Shown here: piece by piece, positions 33,377 through 43,067 of the stretch
Layout: every line of letters begins with the position of its first letter
Numbering within the stretch: the first letter of the stretch is position 1
DNA from: Robinsoniella peoriensis
GTDB lineage: Bacteria > Bacillota > Clostridia > Lachnospirales > Lachnospiraceae
Length of the DNA: 64,000 nucleotides
Strand: one strand, 5' to 3'
NCBI RefSeq assembly: GCF_042680125.1
Contig: NZ_JBHTNY010000023.1
The notes under the pieces: generated by a model
What the model saw: the letters and a program-made list of their open reading frames with translations, nothing else
The model's database searches: none
What the model was told of the DNA's origin: nothing
Translations under genes and position numbers: made by a program

Positions 33377-33483
33377 TTCTGACTGTGTTGCAACTGCAAA
33401 CGATCTATGCAACGGATATCTTCCGGAATCGTACCATCGGGTTTGGGACTAAACTACCACGCTGCACCCTCTCATACCTTAAT

Positions 33484-33996
33484 TTAATAAAGAAACGATA
33501 TTTGAGGCGATACTAGACAAGCCGGCTTCTCTTCCGTCTCATAGATTCCATACTTTTTCTCTGTATATGGTATTGCATTGCCCTTCCATACCACACCTTC
33601 CTCAAGCAACTGATTATAGAGATTACTATTCACAATAACCCGCAGTTCATTTTCACCTTCCTCAAGTAAATTTGTCACTTCTACTTCTTTTATAACCTGA
33701 TCGGGGAAATCTGCTTTCTGATCATTCACCCACACTTGAAAGGTATCACACACATCCCCCAGCTTTAGAATATATCTCTGTCCAGCTCATTCCACGGTCG
33801 AAGCTCTTTAATTGCAATTGGTTCTCCCCATTTTTGGAATCCGCTTCGTAAGAAAGATACTTCCCCATCCTCATTTGGACAAAACTTTTCCAACTCCAAC
33901 CTATCGAAGATGATCGTTCCCAGTGTGTGCTCTGTCGCCTTTTCATCTGCATAAGCATTTGCATTTTGCAATCCATTTTCTACCCTTTCATCTTCC
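33484..33996 (-). pseudogene. 3' remnant of a large glycoside hydrolase
   Basis: Two adjoining minus-strand frames together read like the C-terminal beta-sandwich of a GH2/GH106-type enzyme. The first carries 'TLGTIIFDRLELEKF' and 'GFQKWGEPIAIKEL'; after a frame change near 33765 the second reads 'CDTFQVWVNDQKADF' and 'LLEEGENELRVIVNSNLYNQ'. The last piece resembles the end of the neighbouring 900-residue enzyme ('ETVQVFVNGKDCG', 'LHQGENRIAIEV') but is not a copy of it. No start or catalytic domain is left; the remnant begins right after the GH1 stop. It is probably a former operon member lost by deletion and frameshift. Confidence 0.6.
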
Positions 33997-35334
33997 TTAT
34001 TCTTCCAGGCCACCATTCTGAATGACTCTCTGATACCAGTAAAAAGAATCTTTCGGTATTCTTTCCAATGTTCTGTAATCAACATAGATCAGACCAAACC
34101 GCGGGTCACAGCCCTCTGCCCACTCAAAGTTATCCATAATAGACCATGCCGTATAGCCAATTACCGGTATCCCGTCTTTCATCACTTGGTGTAATGCACT
34201 CAGATACTGGTACATATAATCAATCCGCTGTGGATCATGGACCTTTCCATCTCTCATTACAAAATCTAGATTGGACATACCATTTTCTGTGATGAGAATC
34301 GGAAGGTTATAACGTTCATGGAGGAACTTCGGTGACCAGTAGAGCACTTTGGGTGTGATTGCCCACCCCATTTGTGTACGTGGCATACCAGGCCATCCCA
34401 AATCCGGCGCTTCTGTATCTGCATTGTAGTTATTTGCAAAATACACATTATAACCAAAGTAATCCAATGGCTGGCTAATAAATTTCAATTCCTCCTCGGA
34501 AAGGATCTCATCTAGATATTTGGGTGCCTTTCCAAGTACCATCGGATCCGCCCACCAATTTGCAGCCATAGAAAATCCCTTTTCAATATCAAACATCTCA
34601 CTTCTTGCTTTTTCGATTCCGGCTTCCGTTTCATCATAAGCCACAAAGTTTCTCGCATTCAACGCAAATCCAATCTGTGGGTCTGCCAGTTTAGAGCGTT
34701 CTCTAATCAGTTGCACACCATGACCATGGCAAAGCAATACATTTTTGCTAATTTGCGCCAAATCACGGAATTTCTGCTCTTCGCTCATACGATTGATCTT
34801 AAACGGCGCTTGCCGTCCTTCAAAGTAACCAAATCCAATGAAACATGCAGGTTCATTAAAAGTCATCCAGTATCGCACTTTATCGGAAAGTGCATCAATA
34901 ACAATCTTCGCATATTCTGTAAATTCATTTATAATCTGTGAGTTCTCCCACCCACCTTCGTTATAGGCCCACATTGGCAAATCCCAGTGATATAGTGTAC
35001 AAAACGGCTCAATCCCTGCCTGTACCAACTCATCTGCTAGATTTCGGTAGAATTGAAGCCCTTTTTCATTTATCACTCCACGCTCGGGCATTACACGCGG
35101 CCAGCTAACTGAAAAGCGATAACTTTTCAGTCCCAACTCTTTCATCAAGGCTACATCCTCTTTATAACAATGATAATGATCGCAGGTCACATCTCCATTT
35201 ACATTTCGCTTGATATGTCCCTTACTTGTCGCATCCCATATACTGTCTGTTTTGCCATCCTCACTTCTTGCACCTTCCACCTGGAAAGACGCGCTTGCTG
35301 CTCCCCATAAAAAATTCTCTGGAAATTTTTTCAT
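33997..35334 (-). CDS. GH1 beta-glycosidase (intracellular)
   Basis: 445 residues, full length for GH1. It opens with 'FPENFLWGAASASFQVEGA'. The acid/base Glu is in 'MTFNEPACFIGFG' (near 158) and the nucleophile Glu in 'LITENGMSN' (near 348). 'YHWDLPMWAYNEGGW' and 'DNFEWAEGCDPRFGLIYVDY' are standard aglycone-side and sugar-binding motifs. The absence of 6-phospho-pocket residues was not checked. No signal peptide. It sits at the end of a glycan operon behind the GH106-like gene (25-bp gap) and probably removes terminal beta-glucose or a related sugar from imported material. Confidence 0.9.
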   Translation of the reverse strand: MKKFPENFLWGAASASFQVEGARSEDGKTDSIWDATSKGHIKRNVNGDVTCDHYHCYKEDVALMKELGLKSYRFSVSWPRVMPERGVINEKGLQFYRNLADELVQAGIEPFCTLYHWDLPMWAYNEGGWENSQIINEFTEYAKIVIDALSDKVRYWMTFNEPACFIGFGYFEGRQAPFKINRMSEEQKFRDLAQISKNVLLCHGHGVQLIRERSKLADPQIGFALNARNFVAYDETEAGIEKARSEMFDIEKGFSMAANWWADPMVLGKAPKYLDEILSEEELKFISQPLDYFGYNVYFANNYNADTEAPDLGWPGMPRTQMGWAITPKVLYWSPKFLHERYNLPILITENGMSNLDFVMRDGKVHDPQRIDYMYQYLSALHQVMKDGIPVIGYTAWSIMDNFEWAEGCDPRFGLIYVDYRTLERIPKDSFYWYQRVIQNGGLEE

Positions 35335-35359
35335 TTTATCCTCCTAACGGTTCTGAAAT

Positions 35360-38062
35360 TTACTTTTTCTGGCATAAATAAACTTTGCCACACAACCCCA
35401 CATGATTCTGCGGCTGCCAGTTCTCCGACTTGTTCTTCGGGAAAATCTGTCGTTCCAAAGTAGTTGCCACTTCAATCGCAATCCGATTCTCTCCCTGATG
35501 CAGGAAATTCCCAATCTCATAGCGATAAGGCGGCACAATCTGAATTCCGCAGTCTTTTCCATTAACAAACACTTGCACTGTTTCCCCTGCATCTGTTATC
35601 TCCAAAATCGTATTCGACTCCACTTCTGTTCCCAGATTTACATCCTGCTCATACCGCAGCACTCCGGCAAAATCAGGCAGTTCTCTTTCGGCAAAATCAG
35701 GCAGTGAAACCTGACTGCTATGTCCAAATGCCGGATAGTCAATGCTCTTGCAGACAGTTCGTTTCCAATTGGTTTCAATTTTTATTTTCCGTACGATATG
35801 ATAGATGCTTTTTTCCTTCAAATTTCCAGGCATTTCCCAATCAAATACAATTATCCAGCTCTTTCCAGGCTCAATTCGAACTTTGATTTCTAATCCGGTT
35901 TCCGCTTCGCGATCTTCCAGTGCTTCCCTTAGCTCCGTGCAGGCTTTGACATCTAACAATTCCAGGCGGTTTTCCCACGCATCATATCGATAACATATTT
36001 CTGGCATTCCTCTAAGCCGGATATTTCCTTCATAGATTTCTGTACCTTCATTCACCAAGTAGAGAATTTCAGGTTCTCCGTAATACTGATAACTACGGAT
36101 AAATTTCTCCGCCGGGCTAAGTTGTATCTGAGGCATCTTTCTCTCTCTCATGTAATTGGCAAGTTCTGTAAGCTTCACACTCATCGCATTTTCTCTTATT
36201 TCTTCCAATAATACATCTTCTTTGCCTGATTCTATCTGGCTGCAGATTCCCTTTGGATAAGAATTTACAAAAACACATGGAAATCCCTGTTCCCCCAACT
36301 TCACAATCGCATCTGCCGTCTCCTTTGTAATATAGTCTGCTTCCGGGATAATAAATATTTTGTACTCCTGTGTATGTACTTTCAAACCATTGTCCAAGCT
36401 TACTTGGTAACAACTGTCTGTAAATATATCTGATGGTACAAAGTCAAACCCGATCTGCGCTTCAGTCAGAACTCGTGCAGGTTCCTGTATATACATACAT
36501 GTCATTCCGCTCCATTCCGCTTCTCCGTGATACAGAATCGCAGCCTCACTCTCATGTCTGCCTCCACTGATCAGATTGCAGATTCGGTTCATATACTTCA
36601 TCAATTCTCCAAAATGCCGATACTGAGGGTTATGCCCATGCGCATAAAAATGCGGCGGACAGTCAGGATCTGGAAATGCCTTTGGTGAAAAAGCATGAGG
36701 AACATAATGATTAACACCGCGCACCATAAAATGATCTGCAAGATATGCTTCCAGACGCACCCCCTCTTTCCAACCATAATTCCCGAAAATCTCACACATA
36801 GAACGATTTTTCTTTCGTGCATCAATCGCAGCCGCACTGGATGCCAGGCGCCCCAGTGCAAAATGATAAAATACACCATCTCTCTTAGTCCCAAGATGGG
36901 ATACATGCAGAGTATCTTCTCCCTGCGGCAGTACCTGTCCGCCAATATCATCAATTCCCGACATATCTTGCCCTGCTAGGCCTCTGAAAAAATGCCCCAA
37001 GCTGGATCCACACCGCGCATGCTGGTTATTATCCTCAATCAAGTGTCCAATATACTTCACACCATGTTCCCGGCACCAGTCCCCAATCTGCATGGAAAAG
37101 TCCTCTTCCACGCGCCGTGTCACCAAATCCATAAATCCATATCGCACCTTTGCTGTCATGTTTTCATCAAATTTTCTGTCCCAGAGAAGCGGCAGCAATT
37201 TCAGATAATCTGCCCCCCAGTGCTTCTCCAAATCCTTCTGCAGCTGTATGCTCCACGGTTGGTCATCCTGCTCATAGATCTTTTGATCCATCAAATAAAG
37301 ATGTCCGTTTCCAATCTCCGGCTCATCAGAGAAAAATCCTGCAATTGTTTTCCCGAAGTCATCCTTATAATGTGCATAATGAGGTTCATATACTGTCTCA
37401 ATCAATGTACGGCATGCCTCTTTATCCAGCATATTCATATAGTTCCGGTGCGCTCCTCTGTTTCTTGTCAGTTGGCAAGAATAAATTTGCCAATCTCCCT
37501 CGGAAGGCGTAAAGACAATTTTCCCTTCGTTTTCCTTCAGCATCACGAGATCTTTTTCACCCGATCCATTCTTTTTTACAGCAACGGCGCCCAACCACTG
37601 ATCATCAGAAAATGTTTCAAATGACATGTCAAAATAATTTTCAATCCATGTAGCTTCAAACGGCGCTACGCTTTTATATTCTGTCGCCTCCCATGTCCGT
37701 TCACATCCCGCTGCTACTTCTCCCAACACCTTATATGTCAGAAACCATCTTCTGCAGGAATCCGGCTTTTCTTCTACCTTTCCATTACAATAGCCTGTCG
37801 GAAAATGACTGTCATCCAAAATCCATACTTTCATCTTCCGCCTTCTTGCTTCATCTAGAATGATATCCATATCATGCCACCATCTAGCTCCAACAAAATC
37901 AGGATGGGGGCGGCTTTCAATACAAACAGCTCGGATATTCGCATTATAGATCACCTGCATATACTCACGCAGTATTGATTCTGTTTCCCCATGCTGCCAA
38001 AAAAACGGAAAAATGTAATTATCCATTTCGTTATTCAATAGTCTTTCTATTTTTGAATTCAT
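35360..38062 (-). CDS. Large GH106-like glycoside hydrolase (specificity unknown)
   Basis: The ATG at 38062 has GAGGAG six bases upstream and gives 900 residues; the longer frame overlaps the regulator gene without a ribosome site. The N-terminal half looks like a TIM barrel: 'NYIFPFFWQHGETES', 'RAVCIESRPHPDFVGARWW', 'KVWILDDSHFPTGYCNG' and, later, 'GFFSDEPEIGNG' with candidate acidic catalytic residues. A glutamine-amidotransferase-like segment ('FIIPEADYITKETADAIVKL') and a C-terminal sugar-binding sandwich ('VQVFVNGKDCGIQIVPPYRY') follow, as in GH106 alpha-L-rhamnosidases. Many gut Firmicutes have this type annotated only as 'glycosyl hydrolase'. No signal peptide, so it works on imported oligosaccharide. 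It is downstream of the YesM/YesN pair, in the same direction. Confidence 0.6.
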   Translation of the reverse strand: MNSKIERLLNNEMDNYIFPFFWQHGETESILREYMQVIYNANIRAVCIESRPHPDFVGARWWHDMDIILDEARRRKMKVWILDDSHFPTGYCNGKVEEKPDSCRRWFLTYKVLGEVAAGCERTWEATEYKSVAPFEATWIENYFDMSFETFSDDQWLGAVAVKKNGSGEKDLVMLKENEGKIVFTPSEGDWQIYSCQLTRNRGAHRNYMNMLDKEACRTLIETVYEPHYAHYKDDFGKTIAGFFSDEPEIGNGHLYLMDQKIYEQDDQPWSIQLQKDLEKHWGADYLKLLPLLWDRKFDENMTAKVRYGFMDLVTRRVEEDFSMQIGDWCREHGVKYIGHLIEDNNQHARCGSSLGHFFRGLAGQDMSGIDDIGGQVLPQGEDTLHVSHLGTKRDGVFYHFALGRLASSAAAIDARKKNRSMCEIFGNYGWKEGVRLEAYLADHFMVRGVNHYVPHAFSPKAFPDPDCPPHFYAHGHNPQYRHFGELMKYMNRICNLISGGRHESEAAILYHGEAEWSGMTCMYIQEPARVLTEAQIGFDFVPSDIFTDSCYQVSLDNGLKVHTQEYKIFIIPEADYITKETADAIVKLGEQGFPCVFVNSYPKGICSQIESGKEDVLLEEIRENAMSVKLTELANYMRERKMPQIQLSPAEKFIRSYQYYGEPEILYLVNEGTEIYEGNIRLRGMPEICYRYDAWENRLELLDVKACTELREALEDREAETGLEIKVRIEPGKSWIIVFDWEMPGNLKEKSIYHIVRKIKIETNWKRTVCKSIDYPAFGHSSQVSLPDFAERELPDFAGVLRYEQDVNLGTEVESNTILEITDAGETVQVFVNGKDCGIQIVPPYRYEIGNFLHQGENRIAIEVATTLERQIFPKNKSENWQPQNHVGLCGKVYLCQKK

Positions 38063-38105
38063 CTGCGTCTCCTCTTTTTGCTTTGCTGGCTGTACTGTAT
38101 TCCAT

Positions 38106-39656
38106 TTAATCATCCTGTGCATACTTTTGCCGATACTCACTGGGCTTCATACCTTCCGTTCGTTCAAATATCTGATTAAAATGATTCACATCACTATATC
38201 CCACCAGCCTGCATACTTCGTAGATGTGCAGCTCTGTTTCTGCCAGCAGCTTCTTCGCCCGATCCACACGATAATCCATCAAATATCTCTGATAAGTCAC
38301 ACCAGTCTTTTTCTTAAACAACTGACTGAAATAATATGGATTGATATAAAACTTCTTTGAAATATCATTCAAGGTAATGTTCTGATTATAATTCTTCCGG
38401 ATATATTCTTTTGCCTCTACAATCAAATCCTTTTTCTTCGGCACACTATCTTTGAGCATCACTTCATTCATAATGCTCACCATATTCATAATCCAGTTTT
38501 CCAACTGTTCCATAGTCTTAAACTTTTCAATACTTTTCAACGTGAACAGGTTTTTTCCAAAGTACTCATTCAACTGCAGCTGTGCCGTCGGGATATTATG
38601 CAGTCCAAGCAGTACAATATTCAGACTCAATTTTTGCAGTTCAGGAAGTGAAAGATTGTTTTCTGAAAGAACCCTATTGAAAATTTCTTTTACCGCAATA
38701 TGAAATCCATCCTGATCAAACCGATCAATTCGTTCTTTCAGTTGCTCTGTCTCTTTCTCTGTAAGCAAATCTGTCCGGTTATCCATATCATACAGTTCCT
38801 CAAACAGAATCGCTGCACTACTCCCCTTCAGGATTCGGTAATTCAATGCTACACGGGCTTCTTCATATGCTTTCGGAAGCTTTGTATAATCCTCGTAAGA
38901 ACTTCCTATTCCAACACTGATATGGTATCGATCTTGTTCTTCTTTCATAGCATACTGTCGGATAAGATTCTTCTTTTCTTCTATATCCATACTCTTTGCA
39001 CCTATGACAACTGCCATCTGTGCATTTCCCGTCTTTACTCCATAGAAAAACATCCCACTTGAAGAAGTCAGCCCTTCTTCTATACTGAAATCACTCAGAG
39101 CTTCATCCCATTCAATCACCATACAGGTATACTGTCCATATTCTTCCGATATACCCATCTGATTCAGGTATTCTCCGACTTTATATTGACTGTCTGTTCC
39201 ACCTGTCAGGAAATCCCGCAGAGCATAATCTCTCATATCATCATTTAGCTTACTAAGCGAATCCTCTGTCTTTCTTCGCTCTGAGATTTCTTTACATACT
39301 TTACTCAGCATGTTGCTCAGTTCTTCTTCATCCACCGGTTTTGTAATAAAATCCCTTACACCAAGTTCAATCGCCTTCTTGGCATAGCTGAACTCTGCAT
39401 AACCACTTAACACCATGAACTCTGCCGGAAAATTGACTTCCCGCAATGCCCGAATCATTTCCAATCCATCCATAACCGGCATTTTGATATCCGTCAATAT
39501 AATATCCGGCTGTTCCTCCGTTGCCTTCTCATAACCTTCCCTACCATCATGTGCCAATAGAACCGGTGTACATTCCGGATTGTATTTTTCTACTAAATAG
39601 GCAATTCCTCTTGCCTTTTCTTTCTCGTCCTCTACAATCAACACTTTATATGCCAT
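38106..39656 (-). CDS. YesN-type response regulator (REC + AraC HTH), operon-embedded
   Basis: 516 residues. Receiver domain with 'LIVEDEKEKARG' and phospho-acceptor Asp near 55 ('IILTDIKMPVMDG'), a central region to about 410, and an AraC-type HTH ('NITLNDISKKFYINPYYFSQ', 'IYEVCRLVGYSDVNHFNQIF'). It follows its kinase by 16 bp. Unlike the pair at 30-33 kb it lies inside the operon it presumably controls, between GH43 and the GH106-like gene, which gives positive feedback if it activates the operon promoter. Confidence 0.9.
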   Translation of the reverse strand: MAYKVLIVEDEKEKARGIAYLVEKYNPECTPVLLAHDGREGYEKATEEQPDIILTDIKMPVMDGLEMIRALREVNFPAEFMVLSGYAEFSYAKKAIELGVRDFITKPVDEEELSNMLSKVCKEISERRKTEDSLSKLNDDMRDYALRDFLTGGTDSQYKVGEYLNQMGISEEYGQYTCMVIEWDEALSDFSIEEGLTSSSGMFFYGVKTGNAQMAVVIGAKSMDIEEKKNLIRQYAMKEEQDRYHISVGIGSSYEDYTKLPKAYEEARVALNYRILKGSSAAILFEELYDMDNRTDLLTEKETEQLKERIDRFDQDGFHIAVKEIFNRVLSENNLSLPELQKLSLNIVLLGLHNIPTAQLQLNEYFGKNLFTLKSIEKFKTMEQLENWIMNMVSIMNEVMLKDSVPKKKDLIVEAKEYIRKNYNQNITLNDISKKFYINPYYFSQLFKKKTGVTYQRYLMDYRVDRAKKLLAETELHIYEVCRLVGYSDVNHFNQIFERTEGMKPSEYRQKYAQDD

Positions 39657-39672
39657 AACTCAACCTCTTCAT

Positions 39673-41466
39673 CTAGTCCATATATGGTACTCGAATCTCA
39701 ACAACCGTTCCCTGTTCATTGCTTGATACAATTCGCAATTCTCCGTCGCTTCCATAACGCAGGCGGAGTCTCTCAGCAATATTGCGAAGTCCGATTCGAT
39801 GTGAATCACTCTCTTCTACACCCTTTTCTTTCTGTATTTCCACATCTTGGGACACGTAAAGTCCCTGTCGCACCGCTTCCAATCTCTCCGGACTCATTCC
39901 CTTCCCGTCATCCTGAATGGTAAAGACCATTTTCTTCTCTTCTGTCAATTGGCCCGTAATCCATATTTCAATGGGTATACCACTTTCGTTACTTCCATAT
40001 TTAAAGCAATTCTCCACAACTGGCTGAAACAAAATTGCCATGAACTTCGCATGATAAATTTGTGGATCTATACTCTCTTTTAGTGTAATTACATTATCAA
40101 ACCGAATATTCTGTAGTTGGATATAAGATCGAATATTTTCCAGTTCATCACGAACTTTATAATTTTTCTTATCGCTGTCCAGAACTGTTCGAAACATCTT
40201 TGCCAGCAACTTTACCATATCCGCCACTGTATCGTCTCCATTCAAAATCGCTTTGATACGAATCGATTCCAGTGTATTAAACAGAAAATGGGGATTAATC
40301 TGGGTACAAAGTGCCAAATACTGCGCATTTTTTTGACGAATTCCAGCCTGGTACACCTCTTCAATTAGTTTCTCCATTTTGCCAACCATATGGTTGTAGC
40401 TTTTTACAAGACTTCCAATCTCATCATTTCCTGCCGAATCCATAATAAGCTCATAATTCCCTCCTTCTAGACATTCCATACTACTTTGCAGTTTCTTGAT
40501 CAGACGAAGCATCCTTTTACTAAATAGGATAGAAACTGAAATAATAACCACTATTAAAATTATAACGAGAAGAAGGGTCACCCTTTGAATAAAACTGACC
40601 CGCAGTAACATTTTGCTCCGAGGAATAACTGTATTAATCTTCATTCCTAACTGTTCCGTTGTATCTTCTATCACGAGATAATTGCTTGGATCCTTCTGAT
40701 ACATCAGAAGCTCTTCTTCATTAATCTCACTATAATTCACCCGCCCGCTGGACAGATCCGAATCATAAATCAGACCACCTCTGGCATCTGTAATATTGAT
40801 TTTTATATTATATTGATTGCGTTCTAACAAAAAAGCATCACTCAGCTTTAGAATGCTCGCAGGTGGCAAATCAATCAGAATTAAACCTGCATATCTACCA
40901 TTGCTACCATAAACTTTCCGTCCAAAGGTAACTATAATCTGATCCTTATTTTTATCGTAATAAGAACAATCATGCAGTGGCGTCAAAAACAAGGTGTCTA
41001 AATTCTGCTGCTGATCTAAAAACCACTTCTGTTGAATCAGTTCTTCATAATTTAAAGTCTTTCCGTTCCGATCATATTGATAGTACTCCCCGGCTTCGTT
41101 CATAATTGTAATCGATTGGATCTCACTTTCCATAGTCATTAGTTTCATGACCATTTGACGATAATACAATTTATTTTCAACCTGCTGGGATATTGGAATA
41201 TCGGTAGCTAAATTATCCAACAGTCTGTCATTTACCAACAATGACTTTGTAGATAAATCATAATCGCTTACAAATTGATTCATATCTGAAGCAATCTGCG
41301 AACTAAATATAGCTGTTGTCTCCTCCATTTCTGCTTCTAAACTAGCCGCTGAAATGCGATAAAGCACAAAACTGCTGATAAGCAACGGTATTACACTAAC
41401 TATTGAAAACACAAGTATCAATTTTAAAGCCATATTCAGGTTATGCCATATCTTTTTCATTACCAT
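39673..41466 (-). CDS. YesM-type sensor histidine kinase, operon-embedded
   Basis: 597 residues if ATG 41466 is used (a GTG one codon earlier or an ATG two codons later are alternatives; no site is strong). First membrane helix near 15-37 ('LKLILVFSIVSVIPLLISSF'), extracellular sensor of dCache type to about 280 with 'YQYDRNGKTLNYEEL', second helix ('LLLVIILIVVIISVSILF'), HAMP, and His_kinase motif 'QINPHFLFNTLESI' (His near 393) with 'FQPVVENCFKYGS'. The partner is the next gene. Confidence 0.88.
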   Translation of the reverse strand: MVMKKIWHNLNMALKLILVFSIVSVIPLLISSFVLYRISAASLEAEMEETTAIFSSQIASDMNQFVSDYDLSTKSLLVNDRLLDNLATDIPISQQVENKLYYRQMVMKLMTMESEIQSITIMNEAGEYYQYDRNGKTLNYEELIQQKWFLDQQQNLDTLFLTPLHDCSYYDKNKDQIIVTFGRKVYGSNGRYAGLILIDLPPASILKLSDAFLLERNQYNIKINITDARGGLIYDSDLSSGRVNYSEINEEELLMYQKDPSNYLVIEDTTEQLGMKINTVIPRSKMLLRVSFIQRVTLLLVIILIVVIISVSILFSKRMLRLIKKLQSSMECLEGGNYELIMDSAGNDEIGSLVKSYNHMVGKMEKLIEEVYQAGIRQKNAQYLALCTQINPHFLFNTLESIRIKAILNGDDTVADMVKLLAKMFRTVLDSDKKNYKVRDELENIRSYIQLQNIRFDNVITLKESIDPQIYHAKFMAILFQPVVENCFKYGSNESGIPIEIWITGQLTEEKKMVFTIQDDGKGMSPERLEAVRQGLYVSQDVEIQKEKGVEESDSHRIGLRNIAERLRLRYGSDGELRIVSSNEQGTVVEIRVPYMD

Positions 41467-41496
41467 CACACCGAAACGTAAGTTTCCCCTTCTGTC

Positions 41497-42939
41497 TTAT
41501 TCCAAAGAGAATTCCAGCATATCAAAAGTCCCTCTCCCTTGATAGGAAAACAACAAGACTCCCGTCCATTCTTCACATACCGCATCCATTGAAAATTCTG
41601 TCCACTCTTCAGAGTATTTTACAGGAATCTGACACAATAGTTTCTCTTTCTGACCTATTCTAACGCGGATTGTTCCTTCGGCACGTCCTCTAATTTTTAC
41701 AGATACTTTATGTAAGTTCGGGAGATGAAAATATTTGTAGCCAATTACCGCCCCATCCTTCAATTTTGTAATAAACTGTCTTGGAACTGACTCTAACATT
41801 TTCACTTCTTCAGGGTTCACATCTGGACAATCTTGTGTTACATATGGCTGATCATTACTGCATGGTCTGGCAATCTCAGGTTCTTCCTTTCCATGCAAGA
41901 TACACGCAATAGATGCCGGATAAGTCCCTCGCCCTTCCAATGGACCACCATTTAACCCCTGTGATGTCATCTCAGCCTGCTGAATTCTTCCATCCTCAAG
42001 AATGGTAAGTTCCTCCGCACATCCCTGTCTGGAAAACTGTGTCTTGTTACTTGGCCGATGATAAAAAACATACCATTTACCATTGATCTGCTCAATACCA
42101 CCATGATTATTCCCCCACATGATTTGTACACGGTTCTGCCCCTCGTCTTCCACAATCCCAGAATTATCTGACACAACACCACCATAATGATAGCCCTGGT
42201 CCGGCTTATCACTAACTGCATAACAAAGTTCACGTGATTTCGTAGAAGAATAGATTAAATAGTACCTTTTTCCAATTTTCCGGATAGAGCTTGCCTCGAA
42301 GAACTCATGCCCTTCAAATCCAGTCCCTTTTGCCTCCCCCAAAATCGGAAGAAGTCGTCTCGGTTCTTCTTTGACCGTGAGCATATCATTACTCAGTTCC
42401 ATGACGCAGGAGTTTTTCGGAGTCTCACCGATATCTGCTTTTGTCTTCGGACCATTTCCTGAATACAGATAAATCTTCCCATCATCATCTATAAAAACAC
42501 CTGGGTCAAACTGCCAGATATCGCCCTCTCTTTTTCCGATCTGCCCTCCGTCTTCACCCTTAACGATACCATAGAATTCATATCGACCGGCCGGTTCTTC
42601 ACATACAGCCACTCCGATTGCTTCTCCGTCACCGTCCGGGCAATAATACAGGTAATATCTTCCATCCTTCCCCTGTACAACATCGGGAGCCCATATCTGC
42701 CTGTTTCCGTCCTGCATCCGTGGATCCTGACTGCTTCGATAGATAACACCTTCATATATCCACTCATGCAGATTCTGAACATCAGCCGACCAGCATACAT
42801 AATCGTTCATACAGAACTTTGTTCCGCCAAATCTATCATGGCTTCCGTATACATACACCCGTTCGGCAAATACATGGGGTTCCCCATCGGGAATATATTC
42901 CCATAATGGTAAATATGGATTATAACATTGTGTTTTCAT
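41497..42939 (-). CDS. GH43-family glycosidase (arabinosidase/xylosidase type)
   Basis: 480 residues. The five-bladed propeller of GH43 opens 'YNPYLPLWEYIPDGEPHVF' (catalytic-base Asp expected in IPDGEP). 'WQFDPGVFIDDDGKIYLYSG' holds the pKa-modulating Asp and 'FEGHEFFEASSIRKI' the acid Glu. Residues ~390-480 ('KVSVKIRGRAEGTIRVRIG') form a CBM6-like beta-sandwich, as in many two-domain GH43 proteins. No signal peptide. It follows the binding-protein gene by about 130 bp. Activity on alpha-L-arabinofuranosides or beta-xylosides cannot be separated from sequence. Confidence 0.88.
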   Translation of the reverse strand: MKTQCYNPYLPLWEYIPDGEPHVFAERVYVYGSHDRFGGTKFCMNDYVCWSADVQNLHEWIYEGVIYRSSQDPRMQDGNRQIWAPDVVQGKDGRYYLYYCPDGDGEAIGVAVCEEPAGRYEFYGIVKGEDGGQIGKREGDIWQFDPGVFIDDDGKIYLYSGNGPKTKADIGETPKNSCVMELSNDMLTVKEEPRRLLPILGEAKGTGFEGHEFFEASSIRKIGKRYYLIYSSTKSRELCYAVSDKPDQGYHYGGVVSDNSGIVEDEGQNRVQIMWGNNHGGIEQINGKWYVFYHRPSNKTQFSRQGCAEELTILEDGRIQQAEMTSQGLNGGPLEGRGTYPASIACILHGKEEPEIARPCSNDQPYVTQDCPDVNPEEVKMLESVPRQFITKLKDGAVIGYKYFHLPNLHKVSVKIRGRAEGTIRVRIGQKEKLLCQIPVKYSEEWTEFSMDAVCEEWTGVLLFSYQGRGTFDMLEFSLE

Positions 42940-43067
42940 GCCTTTCTCCTTCCGTTTCTTATATTATGAAAACAGGAGCCCTGAGGAATATATCCCCCGG
43001 ACTCCTGCAGCTTAAGATTCCCTCTTATTTATCTCCGGCAAGTTTCTTTCAAAATCTATATCCGTTC

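Noticed and set aside
33765..34085. 106-residue frame as a separate gene
   Set aside because: Its first part is a shadow of the GH1 3' end; only the portion after 33996 resembles protein, as a piece of the glycosidase remnant.
36992..37624. 210-residue plus-strand frame
   Set aside because: It lies entirely opposite the GH106-like gene, is rich in His/Cys/Leu shadow-type sequence and has no ribosome site.
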